A stretch of 64,000 nt of DNA from Candolleomyces eurysporus. Taxonomy: Eukaryota; Basidiomycota; Agaricomycetes; Agaricales; Psathyrellaceae. Where the stretch lies: NCBI GenBank assembly GCA_027579435.1, contig JANBPK010000927.1, positions 60,535-124,534 of the forward strand. Reading direction: 5' to 3'. This document shows, piece after piece, positions 44,009 to 54,755 of the stretch. Position 1 is the stretch's first letter; the number at the start of each line of letters is the position of its first letter. Below the pieces are notes generated by a model. It was given only the letters and a program-made list of their open reading frames with translations. It was not told the origin of the DNA and did not search any database. Position numbers and translations under genes: made by a program.

Positions 44009-44339
44009 ATTCGACGACTCCTTTTCTCATATATTGCAATCAAATCACCGCTTCATTTAAAGTAGGCTGGTGCAACAGGATTGGTTAACGTGGGACTGGA
44101 CGGCCCTGATATCGTGTCCAGTTGTTTGCAAGTTTATGGCTTGCGCCCGAGCTGCAGAAGCTCGAGCTACGGACGTGTCAAATTTAAAGTGTTCTTTTGT
44201 CCGAATTCTGTGCCTAGAGAACCGATCCCAGGTGGTTCATGGCTGAACTAGAGCTTTCGTGGTGGAGGAGTATGGAGGCCGAATGTGAATGGATCGGTGA
44301 CCATTCAACGTCTTGTGATTGTGTGTCATCTCCTCTTTT

Positions 44340-44640
44340 CCTTAAGTCACTGGCCAGATGAATAATTTTTTNATAAATAGGCTCCCAATGTGCACCGTCG
44401 TGTCACCCATGGGAGACAATTGAAGATGAAAGATAGCGTCGATGCTACGGTCGACTCGGAGGGGGNTTAGACACAGGAAGCTAAGGCCATAGCCGTCACC
44501 GACGCGGATTCCCGACTCTGGAGTATCCTCCGTTATAGAGCCAGCCATGGCAGAAAGTCGGTACGCGATTTCAAAAAAAANCGGATTCTCATATGGATGA
44601 ATGGTAGGACGAAGAAGCCAGTGAGGCGCGTTCATGCCTC
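44340..44640 (-). repeat. Decayed dispersed repeat, copy near the P450 gene
   Basis: About 300 bp with a broken minus-strand frame (IHPYENP, FFEIAYRLSAMAGSITED) and three N characters (44372, 44466, 44581). The part at 44527-44640 matches 52141-52260 (shared ATCCTCCGTTATAGAGC and following bases). Its identity is unknown. It flanks the duplicated P450/receptor block. Confidence 0.5.
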
Positions 44641-44873
44641 ACCGGCATGTCTTTTGAGCACTTGTAAAGAGCTTTTGTATTGAACCACTGATACTAGAAA
44701 TCTTACATCTTTTATTCTGTGTGCGCGGCATCAGCATATGATCAGACTGAGATAAGTCATATTTATGGAACAGAGACGGGTGTTACTGTCTCGAGCTCAG
44801 GATTTAAATTCTCCATGGTTCAAGTCAGGAAGGAGAGCTGGATATCAGGCGCACAGGCATACCTTCAAATTAC

Positions 44874-46944
44874 TCATTGCAGGAGGTGTTCACGTCCCGG
44901 TCTTAAACGAATCTCGCACTTGAAGGATTGCGGTTTGCTTCGTATGCAAATGAGCGTTACCGACTGTCGAAAGGAGGAATGTTGGACGTGGCTTACCTGA
45001 CGGCCGGATTCCTTTGTTCAAGCTTCATCGGAACCACATTCCCTTCCTCGTCCTTTGGGGCGGCAATGTTATAAGTTGCCAGGAGCGACGCGGCCATTAG
45101 GAACAAAGCATCGTTACTGAAATGTCGCCCAGGGCAGATACTATGGTCGATTCATCTTTAGCTTCGAGTTCATATAAAAAGTAGTAGGACCTTGGGCCGA
45201 CTTACCGACGTCCATGTCCGAAAGCTGCAATATCCGGGTCTGGAACCGATGGATCGACTTTCCCGTCCTTGATGTACCGCTCCGGAATGAACTCGAAAGG
45301 TTGGTCGAAAATATCGGGATCGTGCATGATAGCCCTGTTGAGACGCCATTTCGGGAACGTTAACAAATAAAGACCAAGGTTATTCAAGGTGCTTACCAGT
45401 TATTTTGTAATATAAGTGTTCCCTTTGGAATAAAGTATCCATCATACTCGTCGTCTTCTGTATTAGCGTGGGCTAGACCTGTATACAATGGTGGGCATCA
45501 GCGCCGATGAAGCATTGACTACAGATTGACAACGCCACTCACCAAGAGGAACCACAGAGTACCATCGACTAACTTCTTTCACAATTGCATGGACGTACGG
45601 TAGCTCCTCGCGATCTGACACGAGTGGCAGTCGATCTGGGCCAATGACCTTGTCAACCTCGGCCTGCGCCTTCGTCTGTACCTCTCGATAGTTTGCAAGG
45701 ATATATACGAGAGCCGTCGCCGAGCTGACAGTGGTTTCCGCCCCAGCTATGGATTAATGCAATTGTCACTTCAGAAGGCGAGCGTCATACTGTGAATCAC
45801 TTACCCAGGTACGCTAGAGCGCACACATTACGTGCTATTGCCTCCAGATCCGGTCGATTGGGATCACCTGCTTCGGGCAGACGATCAATAAGACTAAACG
45901 CCATGCTGGGGTGACTGCCCTTCCTCCCATCCTCCTATTACATGATAAGGACTCAGAAAAAAGATAGAAGGTACAGTACTCACTATATCACGTTTGGCCT
46001 CCTCGAATGGCGTCCACCGCGTTTCGAAGTTCAGTTGAGCGATATCTTTGAAGTGCTTCTGAAACCCGGCACCAGGAAACCAGGACGGAACATATCGCAG
46101 GAGGGGAAAGTTGTTCACGAAGAATCTGCCTGGGATCGATGCCTCTGCGAGTTCCAGAACGAGTTTCTCGGCATTGTGGACGAGCGACTCGTTGTGTCGG
46201 ATGTCGTCAAAGCCGTAGGCCGTGCGCATGATCGTCGTTCCGAAGAGGCTAGTTTTGTGGTAAGAAAGGCGTTCAACATATCAAGAGAGACCCAGAAGTT
46301 TAGCTTACAATTGTAAACCGATGAAGATTTGATCGGGGTTAGACCTGATCCTCTGCAGGAACAGCTTTGTCTCTTCGTTCATCACTGGATGGTACTTTCG
46401 CACAGCGTTATTATTGAGATACTGATGAAAGGCCCGGCGATGTTGTCTCCACGCCACACCGTATGGCAATGCAGCGAAGCTCCAGTTCAAGTCCATCCTG
46501 GGAATCGAAAGCATAAATGCATTAGCACGCCAGAAGCAGGATATGATATTGAAAAGAAAGTTGCTTACATGTCTACCATAGGCATGTCTGGACGGTCCGA
46601 ATAGTTCGCAGCCCTGTTGTCCAACAAATCGACAACGCGGCGACGAGAACCGAGAATTAGAATTCCTTCTCCAAGCGCCTTCAAATAGATCATGTCGCCT
46701 GAGGAAGGTATTACATTTGTTGAATCCTGGAGCAGAGAGAATTTTACCATATTTCTTGCAGAGCTCATCGTATCCTTTCCAAGGAACGATTTGCGGAAGC
46801 TCGAATATATTGCCTAGCAAGGGCAGACCTTTGGGACCAGGTGGGAAGGGCAGTCGCCGCGGGTTTCTCCTTCTTTGCAAAACAATTTTTTTNGACAACT
46901 AGGACGAGCCCCAGTCCAATGAGTGGGATTATGAGGTTGATCAT
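44874..46944 (-). CDS. Cytochrome P450, OrdA/CYP64-like
   Basis: Ten exons: 46944-46748, 46698-46569, 46497-46309, 46248-45984, 45934-45805, 45746-45543, 45478-45397, 45334-45206, 45140-44997, 44937-44874; about 510 aa. Layout: N-terminal membrane anchor, [16 protein letters not shown]-helix [11 protein letters not shown]-helix EVSRW, and the heme loop FGHGRRICPGRHF with the axial Cys. The pattern [21 protein letters not shown] is typical of basidiomycete O-methylsterigmatocystin-oxidoreductase-like P450s, an expanded family of unassigned substrates. The N at 46893 (T-run) adds one base; without it the anchor runs in frame into the proline-rich hinge. Fragments of related P450s lie at 47540 and 53490. 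Confidence 0.88.
46893..46893. other. Single N that adds one base (assembly artefact)
   Basis: It follows a T-run in P450 exon 1. Dropping it connects the membrane anchor to the PPGPKG hinge. Confidence 0.85.
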
Positions 46945-47539
46945 GGTGGGAGAATGAGAGCGTGTGAACCGATTCTCAGATACCAGCCTGGCCATTGGGG
47001 CTTTATCCACCGCCCGGTAAGAATCGCCCCAATCTAGAAGCATGCTATCTTCTCCAAATTCTTATCACTCGCCCCAATTTGAAAAAGAAGGTCTCAATGA
47101 CGAAACATGGAAGTCAATGAGAAGATCATCTGGACAATCTCAGATACTGAGACCGAGTTTGATCTCACCCATGGGCGCGGCCATGGAGGTGGATTATATC
47201 GAGCATTCTCAACCCCTGTCAGAACGTGTTATCGAAACCTTGAATTCGAGAAAAGCCACTCTCGCACCGGCCTCAAAGGGCTAGACGCTCCAGCGCCAAA
47301 GTCCATTCAGCCACTGTAACTCAGACAGATTTAAGATCCTCAGAGTTGGATTGGAGTATACTTAAGGATTAGGAATGCGGGAATTGATAGAGTGAAGGCA
47401 TATATTCAACCGAAAAGAGAAATAGACTTGTCCGAACCTCACCAAGGGGAGTGAGGATCATCTACCGACCTATGATACGGACACACGGTAAATTCTGAAC
47501 AGTATAAGTCGCAGGTGGCAACCGATCCAGACTGACAAC
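46945..47539. other. Intergenic, P450 promoter side
   Basis: About 0.6 kb with no gene recognised. It contains the P450 promoter and leads into the P450 fragment at 47540. Confidence 0.35.
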
Positions 47540-47960
47540 AAGGTCTATTTCCGTTTGACATTGCTTTGTATATTCGCATGGCCGGCGAGCACGTATACTA
47601 GAAGTGGAAAAACAAGCTTAACAGTGGTCTCAGCTCCAGCTGTGAAGGATCGCGTGAGCTTGTATATCTCGCGTTCCGAGGCAGTGAATACCAGCTTGAA
47701 TTCTACCCACATACGCTATGCCACACGTTCTGGGCTATGCTCTCTACCTCGGCGCGGTGGACATCATTGTCTTCTGGCAACTGATCGATTAGGTCTGCAT
47801 GCATGCTATTGGGATAGCTGCCTTTCTTTCCCTGGGCAGCGTGAGGCGAGAAAAATATCATACACGAGGAAATACAGCTTACTTTCCCTGAAAATCTCTT
47901 GAGCCCAGGGCTTCACTTGAGTGACAACGACAACGGTGAACACGAAGACCATAATGTTGG
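47540..47960 (-). pseudogene. Cytochrome P450 fragment (remnant 1)
   Basis: On the minus strand, blocks matching the middle of the intact P450 appear in the right order: GKKGSYPNSMHADLIDQLP (intact copy [18 protein letters not shown]), then HRAEVESIAQNV, then AGAETTV. Frames are broken and neither the ends nor the heme loop is present. It lies antisense, just upstream of the first NACHT-TPR gene. Confidence 0.75.
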
Positions 47961-48049
47961 AAGGTTGCAGTCAGGAACTTGATCAGCGATCCGACTAATT
48001 CCATTGGGTTGCGCCTTCGCCAAATAGGGCATCAGATGGCAAGGCTGTT

Positions 48050-48150
48050 TTATCCCAGATAGTCGAATTGAAGTAACAAGGACAACAACGGATATACAGA
48101 ATTCTCAATGTCGACCATCGCCTTCCCAACTGAGTGGCAGAATGTTCCTG
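48050..48150 (+). pseudogene. Fragment of the NACHT-TPR 5' coding region
   Basis: About 90 bp resembling 48517-48607 of the receptor gene (shared CCCAGAT, TCGAATT, ACTCTCAAT or TTCTCAATGTCGACCATC blocks). It is followed by unrelated sequence, so a partial duplicate of the first coding exon sits 370 bp upstream of the real one. Confidence 0.6.
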
Positions 48151-48425
48151 CTGCGGCTGCCCTCACGGTTGGCGCTGTAGATAATTTCTAGGCCCTGTAC
48201 AGTAGAATGAGAGTTGAAAAGGTTGCTGCTGTGGGATAACGCAGGAGGCTTTGCCGGGAAATCAAACACGGTATTGTGCAGATTTTCGTTGTGGCTGCTT
48301 GCACTGCACTGACTCTGTGGCGCGATCATCAATCAGAGCTACCTAAACGCCTATCACGGTTGCTCGTGACGCACGGACGCCTCGTGGTCTTCACAGCTTT
48401 CCCTCCTGCCCTCACCTTGACACCG

Positions 48426-51400
48426 ATGTCGAAGGGGCGCGCAAGCGATGACTCTGATTCCTACCCCTATAATCCACGTCTGTTACCTTCCAGCGGTCGT
48501 ATCGATGACGAGACTATCCCAGATGATCGAATTCAAATATCAAGCACGGCAACAGATGTTCAAAACTCTCAATATCGACCATCTCCTTCCCGACCAAGTG
48601 GCGAGCAATATCCCAGGGCAAGCGATGGTAGCCCGACGGTTGGACCAGCGCTAAATCATGCATATACTCCAATCCCAAGACCCCATCTTTCACACGTCGA
48701 ACCAATCTCTACTCCGTCCCATTATCCTCAGGATCGGGACACCTGCTCTCCTCCATACACTGATGTGATTGGAGACTCAACGCCATCGCTGCCACCACCA
48801 ACATCCATGGTCAATGCTGCTCCTGACATATGGCCTGCCGCCGATGGAGCACTGTGGGACAATGGGCAGCCTGACGGACGATGGCCATACAATGCACAGC
48901 CTCCCCCAACGTCCTCCATTTCTCTCCATACGCCTGTGCAGGCTGGACCAGCCCCTTCCACAAGCAGGTCTCAAGTACCCACCGTCCGGGCTGCATCACC
49001 AAATCAATCCTTCCTCCAGGGCGCTCATCATTTTCAAATGAGGAACTTGACTATAAACAATGATAGTGGTGTGTCCTGAACTGACTTCTCTTTCCTGGGC
49101 AACGGGTGCTCATGTTTTCTGTGTCAGAACAGTGGCGATTCAATGGACTCCCAAAGCATCCAGATATGAGTGGGAAACGCGCCAAATACCTACCTAACAG
49201 TCGGAAGCCAGATGTCGAGAATACAGTAGAATGGATCTCGGGTTCGAAGGACCTCGTCCTGTGTATTCATGGGCCCGCCGGTGTCGGGAAATCTACGCTC
49301 GTTGGCCACCTCTCAGACGAGCTTCGGTCGGCTGGTCAGTTGGCCGCCTCCGCCTTCATGGGTGCATTTTCGCCCGATGCGTCTGGGCCGGAGACGATTA
49401 TCAAGACGCTGGCTCATGAAATCGGTAGTATTCATCCGCGAGCAATATCGAAGATTGTGGAAGCAATCAACCAGTGTCACGCCACCTCGCTGGAGAACCA
49501 GCTCGAGGGGTACATCCTAAAACCGTTGCGATCGCTCAGTCACCCGCATCCACTCATCATTGTCATTGATGCCATTGACGAATGGCGAGATCATCCACCA
49601 TTTTTCGAGGCTCTCGCTCATCTCAACTCGGAAACCGCTGTTGTCAAGTTTATCATCACGAGTCGGTTAGATCCGCAGACCTCCCGCTTACGCGGTATCG
49701 AGAGAATCTCAAGTCATTCATACCCCCTCCGTCCCGTACCCCAAGAGATCGTGAAGGCCTATTTCAATCATCATTTCGAGAGCATCGACTGGGATCATCG
49801 AAGGAAGCCCAGTGAACGCCAGGTTGATCAGCTTGCGGGGATGTCGGGCGGGCTACTCGTCTGGGGCGCGACTGTGTGTTCTCTCCTCTCTCACAAATTC
49901 AGCGATTTCACCCCGCATGAGATTCTTTCGGGAATCCTCGCGGAAGAGCAGAAGGTTGGGAGCGCAGAGCGGCTCGCACAACTGTATTACGACGCCATCA
50001 TTCGGCTGTTTCCCTCGGTCGAAGACCAGAAACGTCTGCGTACCTACCTTGGCGCAACGATCGTCCTTCAAGAGGCTCTTCCAGCCCATGACTTTTGTAT
50101 GTTGGTTGGAATGCGTCCTCACGTCGTGGCTAGCATCCGGTCGATACTATCTGCTTTGCAGACACGGTTGCCACCTGCAGGTTCGTCGAACATGGTGCAT
50201 CCAGCATCAACCGTTTTCCATCTGTCCTTCCTCGACTACATCCAGGCCACACCCCCGGAGAATGTGTTCGCAATCTCAGCGTTCGACTGTCACGCAGCGG
50301 TTGGGTTGGCCTGTCTCGACCAGGTCGCCAGGTTTTTGCCTGTGTTGTCAAACCAGACCTCATCCGTTTCACTTCATGGCATTCAACGCTACGCCATCAA
50401 GCACTGGCCCCATCACGTTTCTCACGGAACGCATCGTTCGCATGATAAATGGATGAAAACCCTGCATTGCTCAACATTAAACACAATCCCCATTGACTTG
50501 CAACGGCAGTGGGCAGCGCTGTTTCTCAAGATGTTGCTTCCGGAGGCAGAGGAGGTGGTGGGGACGGAGGAGCAGGATATGGCATCCATTCTGACAAGGA
50601 TTCGCGGCAGTCTGCGTCGAGATGGCTGGGAGCACTGGGTGTTTGAGGTGGCTTGTTCGGAGGTTGCTGTGCGATTTGGTCCCGGTTCTTATGAGGCCTG
50701 GTACAAACTGGAGGAATCCTACTTCGAAATGGGCGAGAAGACCAGTAGTGCCAAGATGTATGAGGAATCAGCGGTGGCTTCTCGACATGTGCTGGAACTC
50801 CTGCCCGCATCCCATCTTAAACGGTCCTCGGTGCTTAGCAATCTTGGCAATGCTCTCTGGACACTCTATGAGTGCAACGGCGACGTCAATGCCCTGACAG
50901 AGAGCATTTCGCATCATCGTGACGCGCTTGCACTCCAGCCAAACACCCATCCAGATCGGTATCTGTCGCTCATCAACCTTGGTGGTGTACTCAACACTCT
51001 CTTTAGGCGGAATGGTGACCTCAGTGCCCTGAATGAGGCCATTTCACACTATCGAGACGGGCTTTCACTCCTGCCAGCGTCCCACCCAGATCGGTCTTTG
51101 TTGCTCGACAATCTCGGGATTGCCCTCCGGACTCTCTTTGAGCACAGTGATGACCTCAATGCCCTGAACGAGAGCATTTCGCATCATCGTGACGCGCTTG
51201 CACTCCGGCCTACCCCCCATTCAGATCGGGCTACGTCACTCCTCAACCTTGGTGATGCACTCCGGGATCTCTTTAGTCGGAACGACGACCTCAATACCCT
51301 GAAAGAGAGCATTTTGCATCTTCGTGACGCGCTGGCATCCCTGCCAGCATCCCATCCATCTCGGTCTACGTCGCTTGACCACCTGGGCTGTACTCTTCAA

Positions 51401-51881
51401 TCACTCTTTGTGTACAATGGTGACCTCAATGCCTTGAACGAGAGCATTTCCCATCATCGAGACGCTCTGGCAGCCCGGCCACCACCCCACATAGAGCGGC
51501 CCTCATCGCTGAACAACCTCGGATACGCTCTCCGGTTACTCTATGAGTGCAATGGTGACCCCAATGCCCTGAACGAGGGCATTTCGCTCCTTCGTGACGC
51601 GCTTGCACTCCTGCCAGTAACCCACCTCGACCGGCTTTCATGTCTCGACAGGCTTGCCCTTGCTCTCCGATCTCATCACAAGCGAAATGGGGAAATCGAG
51701 ACTCTCGATGAAGCTATCCAACTTCGCCGCGAGCTTCTCGCTCTTTGTCCCCCCNGGCCGTCGATATCGAGCTCACTATGTCAAACGCATTGCGGCGCTT
51801 TTGGAAATTCGTTTTGGACTCACTGGAGATGAAGCGGATCGTGCGGAAATCGAAGTTTTGCAGCGGGAAATCGACGAATGA
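48426..51881 (+). CDS. NACHT-TPR receptor (NLR-like STAND protein), full-length copy
   Basis: Two exons, 48426-49068 and 49128-51881; 1,131 aa if the N at 51755 is dropped, which restores the frame to an end in LQREIDE. Residues 1-210 are Pro/Ser-rich with no known effector domain and end HHFQMRNLTINNDSG. The NACHT ATPase has Walker A GPAGVGKST near 263-271 and Walker B LIIVIDAIDEW near 357-367, then a winged-helix-like linker. From about 780 to the end, seven 46-residue TPR-like repeats (exactly 138 nt apart: NLG-AL, L-NALNESISHHRDALAL, P--HPDR) form the sensor. Fungal NACHT-TPR proteins are counterparts of plant and animal NLRs, used in non-self recognition. The first ATG matching the paralog was used. 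Confidence 0.85.
51755..51755. other. Single N that adds one base (assembly artefact)
   Basis: It follows a C6 run near the end of receptor 1. Dropping it restores the conserved-looking helical C terminus. Confidence 0.85.
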
Positions 51882-53489
51882 GTCCGGCGACGAATCACAA
51901 ATGGAGGATGGTGTACGGGAAGAGGACTCCAACGCGGACGGATCGTAGTTGTTTACTCTCATTTTCGCAGCGACGTTGAACTCTTTTTTCTCTTGTATTA
52001 TAGTACACCATTACCAGCAATTCAATCATTTTCTCCACGCATTCTAATCTACCTCATTATCCGTAATTCGGCGAAACTAAGAGAAACAGAAAATCGCTGT
52101 TGCCAGGAGGGTGTATATTGCAGAGGTAATAAATATATTATCCTCCGTTATAGAGCAAACCATAGACGAAACCTAGTATGCGGTTTTTAAGAGAAAAATT
52201 CTCGAGTGGATACGGCCCGGGTGAAACGAGGAATCCAGTGAGTCGGATTCTTGAAGAAAGGTGCAAGGCCTTCGTGGTGTGAGGTAGGTATTTGGATTAG
52301 CGTGTTAGTCCTCCAGGGTGTTGCTATCTATGAAATAACCCGATCAGCGAGATGGGTCTCCAATGATATATCAAGCTGCAAGATTAGCTCGCTCGTGGAC
52401 TAGGCACCTGTTCCAGAGCAGAGTATTACCGTTACCAGAAACGACCCCAGACTCACAGAAGCCACGCCTACCTTCTCCTCGGGATTCTTCAGACGAGGAA
52501 CCAAATTCTTGCGCACACCCCGGAGTAAACCATTGATATCCGATGCCTAGCTGTAACGTGAGTCACATTGTCCACATGCATAATTTTTCATGGCGGCTTT
52601 CACTGTCTCCATATTTACGCCATACAGTACGCTCAGCGACGACCTTAGGGCTCATAATGACGCACGTAGGCTCTGGAGAACGCGTTATGAAGCCAGGAGA
52701 GACGTAAGTACGGTTGATATGGAAGCAAGGATGATGCTGGAAACGAAAGGAAACAGGTAGGGTGCGTTCTCACTTTCGCTCTCTCACTTTTCTTGCTCAG
52801 GTCCACGCACTTGTGAAAACAGCTTTGGATGCAGTCAGAGCCTCGTAACGTTCACTCATCGCTATGCTCGCACATTCAACGATAAGCCAGCTGTAAGCGA
52901 ATATGAAGGGTTTTGGTGGATGGGTGATGCTCAGAATATATCAAAGCGGGTCAGTCTTGTTCTGCGTGCCCTCTTTTGCCCACTGTCCCGTTCCTCAAAC
53001 ACATCCCACTTCCGACTCAATCCAGGTTCAAAATTGAAGCAGAATCGCTCGCATTTTGCTTCCACGACCCAGAGCTCACGCCAGATGACCACAGGCAACG
53101 ACTAGATATCAAAAAAAGAGGTTAATTCATTCTCTTTGGAGTTTATCGTCATCGTTCACCTTTTTGCTCACCCGACATCGCCCATCCAATCGTACCACGC
53201 ACGGAATCGATGACGGCAAGCACTAGGCAATCAACTGGTGGCAAATGAAGATGCTAGAGGGATAGAGCGTTACAGGGTCACCTCGGAGACAGAAGCAGCA
53301 ATGCATCCGAAACTTGTAGATCAAAAAAAAAAAGGTGGTCAGTCACGTTTATTTCTCCGAAGAACAAGACTTACTCACCTTCTCTCTAGACACTCGACGA
53401 TTCTTTGGCTCGTGTTCCACAGGGTTTGGAGAACCCAGTGAGAGCAAACAAAGGCATACATCGTCAGTCTGGCTATGGGAGACTAGGGT
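51882..53489. other. Long intergenic stretch with one decayed repeat
   Basis: About 1.6 kb without a gene. A repeat copy is at 52141-52260. A poly-A tract (A12) is at about 53323. Plus-strand frames near 53238 and 53335 have no protein-like features. Confidence 0.4.
52141..52260 (-). repeat. Decayed dispersed repeat, copy near receptor 1
   Basis: It aligns with 44527-44640 over about 115 bp, starting at the shared TCCTCCGTTATAGAGC and running through a poly-A/T position and a GTGAG-rich end. One copy lies downstream of the P450, the other downstream of the first receptor. Confidence 0.55.
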
Positions 53490-53720
53490 AGCTTACTTAG
53501 ACCAGAGAAATAGTGACAGTATACACGAGAAAATGCAGCTTACAAAGTCACTTTTTGCTTCTTCGAATGGCGAATACGGGGTCTTGAAGCTGGTCTGAGG
53601 GAAATGTCCTGAAAATCTCTTGAGTCCAGCGTTTTCACTCAATTGACAACGGCAACGGTGAACATAGTGTTGGAAGGCAGCAGTCAAGAACTTGGTCACC
53701 TGATTCGATCAGGTTGCGCC
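53490..53720 (-). pseudogene. Cytochrome P450 fragment (remnant 2)
   Basis: On the minus strand the frame reads AGLKRFSGHFPQTSFKTPYS then PFEEAKSDF. This matches the intact P450 segment [20 protein letters not shown] then PFEEAKRDI. It also aligns at DNA level with 47880-47970 of remnant 1 (CTGAAAATCTCTTGAG and CAACGGTGAACA blocks). It sits upstream of the second receptor, as remnant 1 sits upstream of the first. Confidence 0.75.
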
Positions 53721-54755
53721 TTTGTCAAGTTTCTTCTACCACAACTGCTTTCTCTTGCTCCTTCGTGAATCGGCGATTTCGGCGCAAAATCACTCTCTCC
53801 TCTATCAAATAGAATGGCCCATCCGGGCGGTCCTGGACACCTTTTCTTGCCTAGCACTGCATGTAATTGGATTTCATCCTGGTATTGGTCAAAGAGAACT
53901 TCTAAGTAACATTGTATGTGGATTCAAAACGGTGATGCCTGCGTACACTATCACAGACTACAACAGTCAAGGGAGGACAATGAGAAAGGCGATCATAGAC
54001 ATAGCCTTTAATTTGCTAGAGAACAGGGAATATATGTAATGCTCTTAAGAACAATGAAATTGAAGGGAATTATCATAAGATGTTTCCCTCTGCCAAACTA
54101 TCAAATGTTGGCAGATTCAAGAGAAGAGATGAAACGCCTACAAGAACTAGATCAAACTAAAAACCACATATGACACCAATGTAGGGCCATCTGTGGAAAT
54201 CTAAAAGATGGAAATCCTGAAAAAGGAGAGCTCAAAAATGATTGGAAGCATTGAGGAAGAAGGGACGGCAGATTTGTGATATAACAGGATGCAAAGGCTC
54301 GATCAAGGAGATTAGATAAGATAAACAAATGATAACACAAATAATTCAGTACGGCCGAATCATATACCGATACTTCCGAAAAATGGAGCGTCTGCTCAAA
54401 AAGGAAATTGATGTAAAGGTTTGATCGGAAACCTCTCCCCACCGACAAACCTGGCCTTAGTGTCCAGGAATCCACAACGCGCGAGGTCAGTTGGCCGCGG
54501 TCTGCATGGTTTCGGCACTGCTCCTTTGAATTCAATAGACACATCAGCTGATAATGAATTGCGCGACCTCGGACAAGTAGGGGAGCTCTACACACGCGTA
54601 AATGGTCAGTGAGTGTACGTCGTTCAGAGTGAGATATGTAGCGTGCGATCACTCGCTCGTTCGAATAGACCGCATGACTAAGCTCAAACAGTGTGAGCAG
54701 CTATTACGACTGCCTCGTGCCCTTCACCTTTGCTCCTGCCTCCACCTTGACACCA
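53721..54755. other. Intergenic upstream of receptor 2
   Basis: About 1 kb without a recognised gene. A long minus-strand open frame at 54152-54652 has no protein-like pattern. The receptor 2 promoter is presumably within the last few hundred bases. Confidence 0.35.

Larger units (their letters stand above)
43399..44339. other. Intergenic with simple repeats
   Basis: No gene. It contains the TATA-like box above, a TGTC/TGTG-rich tract at about 43860-43912 and a 26-bp direct duplication at 43957-44008. Confidence 0.45.

Noticed and set aside
48276..48425. Upstream extension of receptor 1 with a signal-like N terminus
   Set aside because: The extra residues start at a non-conserved ATG and do not match receptor 2, where similarity begins at the chosen ATG.
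50826..51700. CRISPR-like array because of regular spacing
   Set aside because: The 138-nt periodicity is the coding repeat of the TPR domain in a eukaryotic gene; there are no short direct repeats with unique spacers.
54152..54652. 166-codon minus-strand open frame
   Set aside because: Composition is random-looking (Cys/Leu/Arg-rich without pattern), there is no convincing start context, and it overlaps the upstream region of receptor 2.
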